Part shown: in pieces, positions 11,885 through 24,300 of the stretch
How positions within the stretch are numbered: position 1 is the first letter of the stretch
Layout of the letters: every line of letters starts with the position of its first letter
Source of the DNA: Patiria pectinifera
Taxonomy: Eukaryota; Echinodermata; Asteroidea; Valvatida; Asterinidae
Reading direction: 5' to 3'
DNA length: 64,000 nt
Assembly: GCA_029964075.1 (NCBI GenBank)
Contig: CM057149.1
Location: 17,932,197 to 17,996,196 of the forward strand
The notes under the pieces: model-generated
What the model was told of the DNA's origin: nothing
Databases searched by the model: none
What the model saw: only the letters and a program-made list of their open reading frames with translations
Made by a program: the position numbers and the translations under genes

Positions 11885-12300
11885 TTAAACTTTGGTGTCT
11901 GTCTTTTTTTTCTTCTCACCAGTACTACGCTCATTGTGTCCCTGTCGCCCGCTGTCTTTTCCTCCACTCCTGTGACCCCAGGATGTACCCCCATCTCTCC
12001 CATCTACGCCTCTTGGCTTCCTGTCGGCCGCTTGAGCCGGCCTGCTTTGCTGGTTGGCTGACTGCCCAGTGATGTCATTTACCAAGGTCAGTCTCTGATT
12101 GTGATTGGCTGCCCTTCTGGGAGACATCCGGGGTCTGTGGTTGCGTGGGGAGGATCGTGGGGTGGTCCTCTGCTCAGCCACTCCATGTTGTTGCTGCTTG
12201 TTGGGGGCGGGGCTGGGGCTGATGCTCGGGGGCGGAGGCATCTGACGCGTGTCGGCTTCTGGGACTGGAACTTGTGAAGCGATCCAGAATTCAGGGTCAT
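11885..12300 (-). CDS. RAD52: RAD52 exon 10: C-terminus and stop
   Basis: 416 bp (2 nt, then 138 codons including the TAA at 11887-11885); acceptor ATCCAG. It starts [16 protein letters not shown], continues with basic, disordered sequence ([19 protein letters not shown]), and closes with [10 protein letters not shown], a likely nuclear localisation signal in the same place as human KKRKYDPS. Confidence 0.88.
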
Positions 12301-15300
12301 CTGGATGTCAACAGGGAGGTATTACGATTCATTAAAATTTGGGACTCCACTTAAGACATTTCATGGAGATCACATTGACTCATGATACGTTTTCAATTTT
12401 CCGAAACAGAACAAGGATTTGTTATAAAAAATGCAAATATTATTTACTATATGTACCAGGAAATCTGACATTTAAGGAACTCCTTCCTGTGACAGAGATG
12501 AAACTGGCATATGGCCAAAAAAATCAGAAAATAGGCCAAAGAAAAATACGTGTCCGAAATCTGGGCAGCGCATACATGTACATGCATGTACAATACACTT
12601 CATGCCCAATTTCCGGACACCGACTCCTGCTTTATTTTTGAACAAAATTTTATGATGAAAAAAAAAAGGTCAGTGGTTTCATTGCATAAAACGACGTTGG
12701 TGATGATTTTAACGTGCCAATTTCCATCTACTTTTCATCAACTTTTCTTCAAAAAGTCAGATTTCTGTTGAAATCGGAAAAGTTTCATCTCTGCTGTGAA
12801 AAAAAGCTAAATGGATGGACTGACCGACAATTTAATGCACATCATGTTCTCTAGCAGGATTCGAACCAGAGCCAAGTGAGAAATGCCAGTCTAACTGGGA
12901 CATACATCCAGGACTAAATTGGCCTTTTGGGGCCCATATTTGAAAGTGTGAAGGTGCTACCTTAAAAACACATCATGTTTATGAAGAAAGCCTCTTATTG
13001 CCCAAAACTTTTTCATTTTTGCAAAAGAAAAAAAAAACAATTGAGAGAAAAGGGGGGATCAAGTCTTGACTCAATCCCCCATTTCATGGGATCTTGGTCA
13101 TTTTATAAATTAAGGGTCCAAAAAGTGACATTTTTCCTGTCCTTTTTTCCTTGGTACGTTGTAATTTGTCATTCAAGTATCATTACCCAGTTCGCGTTGA
13201 ATGATGTGTATAAATGCAAAGGTTTGGCAGTATTCGGGACAGATATAAACGGATAAACATGCAGGGAGCGAGGCCGGAAATATCTGTCAGGGACACGCTC
13301 GCAGCAAGGCAGGCCGGAAATATCAGGGTGTGCTACCTGCAGATCACAGCCTAAACATGTCTGTGATCAAGCTTCGTGACAAACAATCCTGCGTCTGGGT
13401 TCGGTCACTGTCAAAATAATCCCGGCGCGAACTGGTTAAGAATGACTTCAAAGGATTCTTTATTTGTAGGGTAGGTAGTTTTCTATTCATAAACACTCTT
13501 GGTAGGACGACTGCATTAACGGAGTGCTAAAATTGTAGATGTCAGATGTAACAGGGAAAGTGAGCCCCAAACTCACAGAATGACCCATCTGCACATGTGA
13601 CTTTTATAGCTCATTTATGAAGATCATGAAGAATATTATGAAGTTAGTGCAGAAACTCCATGCTTTGTTTAGTTTCGCTGAACATACCGTCTGCAAGGAG
13701 AATTTGTTCAATCTCGGTGAAGTGTGTCTGAGCGATGGCTGGTGAACGGACCTCATTGGGGCCAGGGGTGGCACTACCAGCAGTCGTCAGTAGAACTGTG
13801 TCCAGGGGAGTGGAAGTTGCCATGGGAAACAATGGATCTGAAAAGGAACACAGAAAACAACCATGGCAAGGGGTTACAAAAAATTACAAGCCGTCAAAAA
13901 CGAATTTTCGCTTCGGTCTATGAATTTGATTGAACTGCGTATTTCCTCCAATGCCTTCACAACTACATGGAACTTTACGTGTAATATGCAACATCTGCAA
14001 AAATCAACAAAAAAAAAATAATACAATTTTTTTGTGACATCCCTTTACTTGACTGCATAGTAAATAATAGCATCCGGAGACATCATGGCACCTGACGTGC
14101 TGCCAAATTCAAGAAAAGTTGAATTTTTGTAGCAATTTCCAACGATGGTCAGCCGACTTTTTTCAAATACATGTACTGCCCCAAATTTACCAAATTTAGT
14201 TAGTCTAAATTTGTTTGCAATCGGTTACACATCCGTGAACGGCTGCAAGCCTCCTAATATGGTTCCCTGACCCAACAATTCCCTGACATCTATAAATTGC
14301 TCCGTTTCGCCTGAAGTAGGGTCAGGGAACTAGACTACAAGAACAACATTAGGCCAAAAAAAAAAAAGTCTCCGGTTTCTGGTATGCGCGCGCATCGCCG
14401 TAGCCATGCGCATCGGCAAAATGAAAAAGTTTTTTTTTCAGTACAAGATGATGTCTCAAAACCGCCAAACTCACTGGTTTGACTGTAATTCTGCTGCTGC
14501 GCAATTTCAACATGTTTTTAGATGGGGTTATGATCAAGAATAAGCTTTATGTGGCCTCTCTGGACTCCCATATATTTGCACAAAGTTTAGTCGGGCACCA
14601 TTTGCAGTCATCAGCCGACATTTAAAGCAAAAAAAAAAAAAAAACAGGTAAAAAAAAAAAACTGTGTCGCCGCACCACTTTTGGGGCAAGCTCCATACCA
14701 GAAACCGGAGCCTTTTTTTTTTTGGCCTTATGAACACAAAACTTGAAACAGGTCAATATATTGACACAACTTGGACACATGACACAAGATGCACATACGC
14801 CAAACTGGTGTAAAAACCTTTCTCTTGGTCACCGGGTCACTGTCAAATTTCCCGAGTTTTCCTTGAATGAAAAAATAGAAACTCGTTTTCAAGATTTCCC
14901 TGGTTTCCAGAGAGTGGCTGGGAACCCTGCAAGATTGAGATTGTAAATTGATACAAGTTGCATGGTCAATCCAGTAACCTTCTTCGGCATTTGGTACTCC
15001 TCCTTCAGTCCCTTCCTGAGGGTCCCCAGGTCCCTGCAGCCTCAGGGAATCCTCCGACGTCCCTGCTGGATGCTGCTGCTGTGCCACTTGCTGCCCCAGC
15101 TGCTGCTGTTGCTGCTTGCGGAGAAGCTGCTCTCTAAACTCCCGCTGCTTCTGCTGCTGACGCAGCTTGCGTTGCTGCAGCAGTTGCTCAGGGGTAAGCT
15201 CAGCAGCAGATAGACTGTGAGTGATATTATGGAAGAACATCTGACATTCATTAAAGAGGTTGTGGAATGCTCGAAGACATTTCCGTCATTTTTTGGGTAT

Positions 15301-18300
15301 ATGTAGCCTAAGGTGTGATGAAATAAAAACGACTATTGTTTCTGTCATGAAATGAGTACAAAGGGTACTTTTGAGAGCTATTTTGCAGGTCCTGTTTGGA
15401 CCCGAACGTGCAATTTGTGTAAAAGTCGTTGTTGCGGGCAGCAAACAAAACACAGTAAATCGTGACGTAATAAACAGGACTCGTTTATGCTACTCTGCAT
15501 CGGGAGTCCTGTTTATTACGTCACGATTTACTGTTTTTTGTTTGCTGCCCGCAACGACGACTTTTACACAAATTGCATGTTTGGGTCGAAACAGGCATGA
15601 CAGGACTTGAAAAACAGCTCTCAAAAGTACCTTTTGTACTCATTTTATGACAGAAACAATAGTCGTTTTTATTTCATCACACCTTAGGCTACATATACCC
15701 GAAAAATGACGGAAATGTCTTCGAGCATTCCACAACCAAACCGTTTTACCATATTTGTCCAAAAAAGTGTATGTGCATTCTTAGTGCATGCTACAGCTCA
15801 AGATTTTTCTTGTACATTGTATATCTTTTTCTGACCAGGATATCATATTTCACCTTCTAATTAACAAACTTTGTCCAAAAGTGTACATGTGTACATGCGC
15901 ATTTCCACATGTAGTGCATGTTACAGCTCAAAATAGATTGTGCCCGTTCATCTTTTTCTGACCAGGATTTTTGTCTTCTGGTCAAAGAATGCATATCATA
16001 AAGTTGGACACCAACAAGTTGGACTTCAAGTTTGGAAAATACCTTATAAGGGCAACGGCTAAAATGTAGATGACTGTTATTTAACCCTAACTCCATAGGG
16101 GGTGTGCAAAATCGTTTTGAATTTGGAAGATTCAGGACTGTTAGGGCTATTGCCCGGGAGAGAATCGAAGGCAGGCAAGATCTGTTACACAAGATAGATA
16201 ACTTAAACTGTTCGGCTATTTGTGTTTCTTTGTTGTTTATCTCACACTTGAGTTGATTTCGAAAGTTCGCCCACAGGGTCTTTTTCATACAAAGTACTCC
16301 ATTTAACTGCACAATCTTACCGGTGTCCTGTGTTAGGTCCCTAGCCTAGACCACCACATAAATTTTTTTTTTTTCATTGCCTTTGTCAAAAAGTGGAAGT
16401 GATTGAAATATATTGTATACCCATCAGAAGGCACTGGCAGACCAGCAAGGGCAGACATCACTTCTTCTGGAGAGAGGTGATGACCATCTGTCATCAAAGC
16501 ATTCTGGTCCACTACTTCCATATCAACATTCTCTTCATTTTGGCACATCAGGTCAAGTTGTTTCTGAGCTGCTGATGTCGCCTCGACCTTTCGGGGACAC
16601 AAAGCACCATGGGAGCCCGGTACTGGCAAAGTCTCAGTCTTGTCTTGGACTTGCTTGAAGGGCCGATGATTTGCTGAAGGATCTGGAATCTCTCTGTTGG
16701 GCTTAGAGGGTTGATGGGCATGTGGCTTGGCCGCGGTGAACTTAGTTTTGGGACTGGGTGGTCGGACGGCGACGTTTGGATGGGCTGGGGGAGGAGTTGC
16801 GTCTTGATTCCGTTTGCCATCCTGGAGCCTGCCTGTCGGAACTGGATGCTGAGCTTGTCCGTGGAGCACTGGCGGGGCAGAAGCCGGGGTGACACATTTT
16901 GGAGTCGGGGCCTGAGTTGGGCAAGGCCTCCGATTGGGGGTTACAAATTCCGCAGTGGTGTGATTGTTTGTGGCGTTGCAACTACTTGTCTGGACTCCGG
17001 ATCGGACTGACTCCACTTGGCCTTGCGTTGTTCCGCCGGCTGCTTGGCGGCCAGGCTTCTCTCCTGGGTCCTGGAGATTCCCCGGAGACCGCTGGTGCTT
17101 GGTTTGGGATTGATAGCGAGCTTGGAGGATCTTTGGGTCCACTGTACTTCTCTTCATGTCAGTTACATTAAGTATCTCTTCCGGCTGTCCGTGAATAAGA
17201 GCAAAAAACACAAAGCCATTGACGTAAAATGTAATTGACTATTATACAAAACCAACTAAGCCCAGTTAAAAATTGGTTTAATTGATGGTAAATTACAAAA
17301 CAATAGAGGAACTTAAACTTTGACACTGATTTTTCTCGAAATGCATTTTTTTCAAGTTACACCCTTTTCAGAGATGCCACAGGTAAAGCTTGAAAAAACC
17401 GGAACTGGGTCTGCTTGAAAAAACCCGGACGGCTGCCTGAAAAAAACCGTAACTTTTGTGTGTCTGAAAAAGCCACTCCGAGTCCAACACAAAGTCACCC
17501 GTTGTCATCTTTATCTTGTAGCCAAGCCCAGTTCTGTTTATTTTTTAATTTTGCTTCTATGGCCTTTAAGCTGTCAGTTTGTTCGATCACTTTGACTTTT
17601 TCCATATTCCTAATATTTATTCTGCCTACCCGAATTTCCAACGTAATATTCGACACGAAACATGCACGACTCCACAACACTGCTGTCGGTACGGTGTACA
17701 TGACCTTTGCAGTTTGCACTACACGATGCGCTCGACGAAAAATATGGTTGGTACCCGGCGTTTTTTTGTATTCACATATATCACTGCGATGGGAACCACC
17801 GACAACTGAAATGATAGACTTGATTTCCAGGCTGAATGCTCTGTGTGCTTACGCACAACATGCCTGCACTTGGTGAAGCATGCGCGAGGCGCCGTTGCAT
17901 ACTGCGTGCAAGTACGTTGGCCGCCTGTATCGCATGCAGGCTCGGCAACAACAAAGACTGATTTTAAGACTACTTCAACGAATAACGTTGTGCCGTGCGT
18001 GCGCCTAAATCTAAATCGAGGGCACTAAGAAGGTAAAAATCAACGCATTTCCGCATTTTTTTCTTCATTTTTTGGGGGTTTATTTTGACGGTCGGAAAAA
18101 CCGGAATTTTGTGAGATTTTTTTAAAAACCGGAATTCCGGTTAAAACCGGAAAAGTGGCATCTCTGCTTTTGCCTTGAGGGGGCCAAGTGGTTTAAATGC
18201 CACCAAAGAAACCTAATTGAACAGCATCAAAGTATACAATGTTTCAAAGTTCTGTTGGTAAATGGCAAAACCCTGTATTAAAACTTGCAGATCAACTAAC

Positions 18301-21300
18301 ACCCTCTAATTAGAAGAGCTTAATGTGATGCACTTACTGGTTTGGGCGCCCTCCCGATGCATCTGAGGTATCCTTTATCATTGAGGCAGTTCCCAAGACC
18401 ATTGCCAAAACTCCTACAAGACATAATAATAATACCGGAGTCTTATATAGCGCACATGTCTTCCAACAATTAGGTATTCAAGGCGCTGGTAATTATGTCT
18501 ATTTTCAAAGACAGGTAAATAAAGTTGATGAGAAATATGAGACCCATTATTGTAGCACCATATAAGGGTTTACAAGGTGCTGCGGCGCATATTGCAGCCA
18601 CCATGCCAGAAACACCGGGTCAAACCCCTTCTCTTAGCAATAAGTGTTACTGGGTTCTTTAACGTGCATTACACAACACACGGGACCTTTACGTCCCATC
18701 CGAAGGACGAAGCAATAATGGTAAAGTGCCTTGGTCAAGAGCACAAGCACCATGTTCCCCGTCAGGATTCGAACCCATGTACCACGGCACACAAGTCGAA
18801 TACCGTAACTATTGGACTACAGCATACAGGTACAATAATGTAGATTTTAACATGGTTTGACTTTAACATGGTTTGAATTGCATGAAATGCTGTAACCACT
18901 GATCAAAAGAGCTCAAAATTTCATGTGGCTTATCACAAAACACACTGCAAAATCAACATTTGTCATTAGCTTCAAACTTTCTTAAAATGGTCATTTGTCT
19001 GCTTGTTGCAAATTAAAAGGTCGATGACATCAATTTTTCTTAGGAACATATTTTGTGCAACGTTCTACTTTTCATAAATGTATGAAAACTATTTGACATC
19101 CCTTTTTGGTTAATTTATTCAAAAGTGCACTTCTTTAAACATTTAAAAAATTGTCCATGCTTTTCCAGACAATAGAGGGTGCTGTTGCTGTGATTTCAAG
19201 AAGACACTGTTCAGTTTAGGGGTTTTTCTGTTCAAATTGTCAACCCAAAAATGTGCTCACTGAGAACATTTGGAGGAAAAGTTTGCTTATTGGCTTTAAT
19301 ACTGCCACGTAGTGACACAACAATAAATCACCAAAGAAAAGAAAAATAGCAAAATATCTAAAACACTGGCAGCTTTTTGTGCTGAAATAGCTGTAACATT
19401 GAGGTTTCTGCCTGAAATGACATCATACGTTTGCTCATGAATATGTAAATTTTCATTTAGCATAAAAACAAACAAAAAACCACTAAAATACCCTTGAAAA
19501 TGGCAAAATGAAAATTGCAAGGTCAAATAGGACACAAAGGTGTATTTTCAAGGAATGCATTGCAAAACTTACGTTGCAAGGGACCTTCAACTTATGTATT
19601 TGTCAGGACTGAGATTGGGAGAAAAGTGGACATGGTGCGTTTGGTTTGACCAGGGTTGCTGAGGGCCCCAGAGCAACGTGATGTCTATTGTGTGTGTTCC
19701 TCAGGAACAGATAAGGAATTCCAGATTTTAAAGGGATTGTTACAAAATCCTGAAATCAGGAAGAATCTTGGGAGGAAAAGCAGCCTACTGAATTATTATC
19801 AAAAAAGCTTACTTGGATTAAAGATTGTACTGTATAAACACCCCGTGAAATTATTTTGCCTAACCTGCTGTCATTCAGATTTTCAACGATCTGTCAATCG
19901 ACTGATTTTTGGAACTTAAACGAAAACAGCTTCTGTGATCAAAAGGGTGTGCATGAATTTTCACTGTTTTCTCGAAAAGTGTATTATCCATCGAAAGTTC
20001 AACAGCTTAGGTTTTAACCCCTTAAGCACGGGGTGTTATGGGGACATTCCTCCACACATAGAGCAAGTGGCCCGCATGAATGCACAGCCTTTGTGTGGTA
20101 GCGGGACTGCACAAAAGCAGCAGCTGTGGAACTACCCACTAGCCGTGTGCCACGGCATACCACAGCTGGCAACTGCATTCCAATGAGGATTAGCGGCCGC
20201 GGCCATGACCGCTTCCTGGGCCCATGGGGTTAAACAGTCTTCTTTTGGATTTTGAGTGGGGAGAACAGATTTTAATGAGAACAGACGTATTGGTCTTACT
20301 TGAGAGCTCTCTTGAGGCCGTCCGTCACCGCTTCCTTCCTAGCTTTCTCAATGGACAGAGCCTTGGAACGCATCCCTTCACTGACGCCGTAGCCGATGTC
20401 TTCATGAAATACACCATCCTAAGTAGAGAGAAGAACACTAGGGCTCTGTCCAATATTCGAATATCCGATCATCCATTGAATATCCAAAAAGCATTTTTCA
20501 ATTTGGGTATTAACAAAATGTAAGCAGTCAAGGGGAAAGTGAAGAAAAATATCAGTGATGTTTTTTAAATCAAATGAGTTGCATGATTTTATTGTTAGTC
20601 AAATGCCTCATTTTTGCCGGCAGTCACGTTACTCACGTGATTTGAAAGCTTATCCATAGAGCGTATTGCTCTAATTTTCATCATGTTGAATATGGAGATA
20701 GTATTTCTTGTTTACATCAAAAAATGACAACCAAAGAATAGCTGAAACTAAATGAAGTATACAGTGTGTATAAAAAAAATGCAAACAAAATATAACGGAA
20801 TGCCAGACGTAGAATGTGTAACCAACATAGTTAATATAGGTATGGTTTGAAAGATATGCTTTCCACTTTAAAATGAGACATCAAACGTCCAAATCTGATA
20901 ATATTTGACAAAGTTATGAGTAATTTTTCAAGAGAGGTCAAATTGACCATTGGACCAGGTTTTCAATTTTAGGCATTGGGATGAAGGTAGCCTAATTGCC
21001 TCTGTGTCGATAATTTCCTGGCCTACAAAAAATGTGTTTAGCGAGTAAACACAGTTCTAAACACTTTCTTGCTGTGTGTTTGTAAACATGTTTACATGCT
21101 AAACATTTTTAGCATGAGGTTATAGCAAGAAAGTGTTTCGAATTATGTTCACTTGCTAAGCACATTTTTTTGGAGGCCAGTCAAATATCCAAACAGAGGT
21201 ACATGTAATTGGGCTACCTTTGTCCCGATGCCTAAAATGGAAAAGTTGGTCCCAAATCATACCTATACATGTATCATTTATGTTGGGGTACACATTCTAC

Positions 21301-24300
21301 GTCTGGCATTCCGTTATATTTTGTTTGCATTTTTTTTTTATAAACACTGTAAAATGACTTACTCGAAAATCATAGTAACTTCTTTTCTTGGACAGCAGTG
21401 TCCCTTGGAAAGATGTACCCAAAAGAAAACAAAATGCTTTTTTTGTTTCAAAAGTTATCACAGCACATCTGTTTTGTTATATACCTTGAGCTGAACCTTG
21501 ACAAAAGCACTCACACCGACGAAGTACTTGGATCCGGCCTGGTCCACGAAATCTGTAAGTTATAGCCCAAAACATTCAAAGTCTTGGTGAATAAAGAAAA
21601 CTTCCTGGGTCGGGATGAAAACTTACATATCGTGACATGCATTGTATCGTGAACAATTGCAGCCTTACACCCATAATACCCGAGTACTATCGCTGTTGTG
21701 TACTCATGCTACTCTATGGAGAGACTGTAGGTTTGTGCTCATTGCAGAAAATATGTGCACGCACATGGTGTGTCCGGGGGCAGATTTCACGGTGCTGCTA
21801 AGCACAAAAACTTGCTTAGCACAAAAAAAGTCTGGCTTATAAAAGCAGGTTACCCGCCAAAACTCCATTTGATTTTCATGCTAAGCAAACAACAGCTAAA
21901 TACTAATCACGAGCAATATACATCACGTGGAGTTTTGGCAGGTAACCTGCTTTTACAAGCCAGACTTTTTTTGTGCTAAGCAAATTTTTGTGCTTAGCAG
22001 CGCCGTGTCATGATGCTGCTAAGCAAATGATTAAGGGAATCAATGTGTGCCTGGGAGGTTTTAATCATTCTGTTTAAGATTGCTTGGAGTCTGGGTGCTG
22101 ATAATTATTTGGCGAGGGTAATTTTGAAAAACCTCTCTAGCTTAATAATAGAGTGTCCAGCATGGGAGTAAACAACTCTCTTTATGGAGATTGGTGCGCA
22201 CGATGACGCACAGAATGCAAATGGAGTGTTGCGTTGTGAATTTAGGACTGTATACTGACTCACTGGTAGTATATTACACAAACCGACGTGAGGATTGTGA
22301 ACGTTCAACCAACCTTCCAAATCCGCAGACAGAACTTTAAAACGGTGTATGTGTTCAAAATGCCATCAGTTGAAAAGTACTCGAGTGATTTGAATGATTC
22401 TTGTACAAAAAGAAAGCTCATTGATTGGGCGTTCATATCCTAGATTCTGAAAGTGCTACGGCAAAACTTCATTCAAAAATTGGTCCTGCCATTTGGGATG
22501 CAAGGTTTTTTTACTCACCCTGTGCACTGTAATAAGGAGTTCATAGGCATATTGTTGTCATTTGTTGCTCCATATTGAAATTCTAAATTCGAAATTTTAT
22601 ATTCTACAAATCTGGAGGACATTGTAAAAATGGGGATATCGTTCTCATACCGATGTTTTGATGAGTGACTGAATGTGACCAGCCGTTGAAACCAAAGGTC
22701 TCGTTGGCCAGGGATATCAGACGCCATCCTTCAATGTAGGCAAGCTGTCAAAAGAAACGTACAAGAAAAATCAAAATACAATGGAATATTGCTTCTTCTG
22801 TCATTGCAATCAAGCCAAAGTAAAGCATCTGATCAAGTCATTTTTAATTACATTATGCTTAGATATTCGAAAGAATAAATATGATTTAGCGTTTAGGATA
22901 AAAGTTACACAAGTATATCCTCTTAAAGGCCTAGCCCATCATTTGTAATTTGTGCATTTTGTTCGTTTGAAGCAACAAACATGCTCAAAATCTAAAGAAG
23001 GGTACTGAACAACTAACCTGATGAAGTTTCAGCTCAGCTTCAGCTGTATATTTCGAGAAAAACAACATTCTAGGACATCTCGATTTCAAATCAAAAGTTG
23101 CTGAATCATGTTTTGAATTGGGCCTCAATTCAGCGTCCGAGACACGTTCCCACTGAGCCGATTCCAGCTAGGCGATGTCGCGCACTGATCCGACGAATTA
23201 CAGCAACCGCGCGTGCGTGTCCGTCGTGCCAATGCTTGTGAACTTCTAATTTGAATTTGAATTTCCTACGGTGCTTCTTAAGAAGCACCGTTGGAAAGGC
23301 CTTCTTTCATTGATTTCTTCAAAATGACAGCTTGCCAGAAAGAATAATTTCACAGGGAGTTTAGTCCCCTTACTATCTTTCAACCAAGTATGTTATTCAA
23401 CAATAATTAGGCCAGTTACTTTTTGGAGCTGCAAATGATGGACTCTGGCTTTAATGGTTACAAAAGGGAGAGCTGGTGAGACCACTGGGAATGACATTTG
23501 AATGCAGAACCTGATGCGCATGCAAAGACACTATGATGACACTACGGTTTTGTTCACATTCAAAATAAAATCGTGCATTCAAAATACTTGGTACTTGGTA
23601 TTTGGTTGGTTCTTCCACAAGGGAGTATAAGTAGGAGGCCAGAAACACCGGAGAAAACCCCTTCTCTTAGCGATAAGTGTTACTGGGTTCTTTTACGTGT
23701 GTTAGGCCTTATACAACACACGGGACCTCCGGCTTAACGTCCCATCCAAAGGACGAAGCAATAATGGAAGTGCCTTGCTCAAGGGCACAAGTGTCCGGGC
23801 CCGGGCTCGAACCCACGCCACTGTTTTCCTCTGAAACACCAGAGCATGAGTCCGGTGCTTTTAACCGCCAGGCCATGACACTCTGTAGCTTGTTTACCGC
23901 TTTTGATGCTCCAGTGTGGCACACATCGTGTGCACACACCATAGCCTACAAGTTTAGGCCCGTACAGGGTCAAGTACGCGCGACTAATGTTATTCTGAAT
24001 GAGTACAAAGCCATAGCACTTGGCGTGAGTATCGGGCGTGGTCGGCAATGTGTTCAAATGTCTCTCCCAGTGGTCTCCCCCAACTCTCCCTTTCTTACCG
24101 CTGAGGGGGTACTTGTGCACAGAGCCCATTGGCCTAACCACTACACACACATGCTGTGTGTCCTTCCAACTGCAGCATTCGAAAGTGGTCACAAAGCACA
24201 TGTATCTACCAGGGTAACCGTAAGGTCAGAGCAAAATTCTGCTAAATGCACATCAAAAATCTGTTAGATTTATCAAAAATCTGCCAAATTCCCCAGAATT

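Larger units (their letters stand above)
12301..13687. other. RAD52 intron 9
   Basis: 1.4 kb. Holds a fold-back element (13096-13585) that itself carries an insertion (13186-13435), and a tRNA-like scrap near 12850. No exon seen. Confidence 0.5.
18414..20299. other. RAD52 intron 5
   Basis: 1.9 kb holding a full-length SINE (18420-18830), AT-rich unique sequence, and a dispersed repeat (19730-20290) interrupted by a TTAA element. Confidence 0.5.

Noticed and set aside
14728..14978. Extension of RAD52 exon 8 to an in-frame stop (170-codon frame)
   Set aside because: The donor AAG|GTTACT at 14979/14978 joins exon 9 in the correct phase, and the downstream frame loses RAD52-like character. It could be an intron-retention isoform.
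16548..17171. Several 75-115-codon open frames on both strands over RAD52 exon 7
   Set aside because: They overlap a well-spliced RAD52 exon in other frames and show no family signature. The exon's low-complexity, stop-poor composition explains them.
23677..24267. 196-codon plus-strand frame
   Set aside because: It lies across a SINE and its flank; no conserved protein motif.
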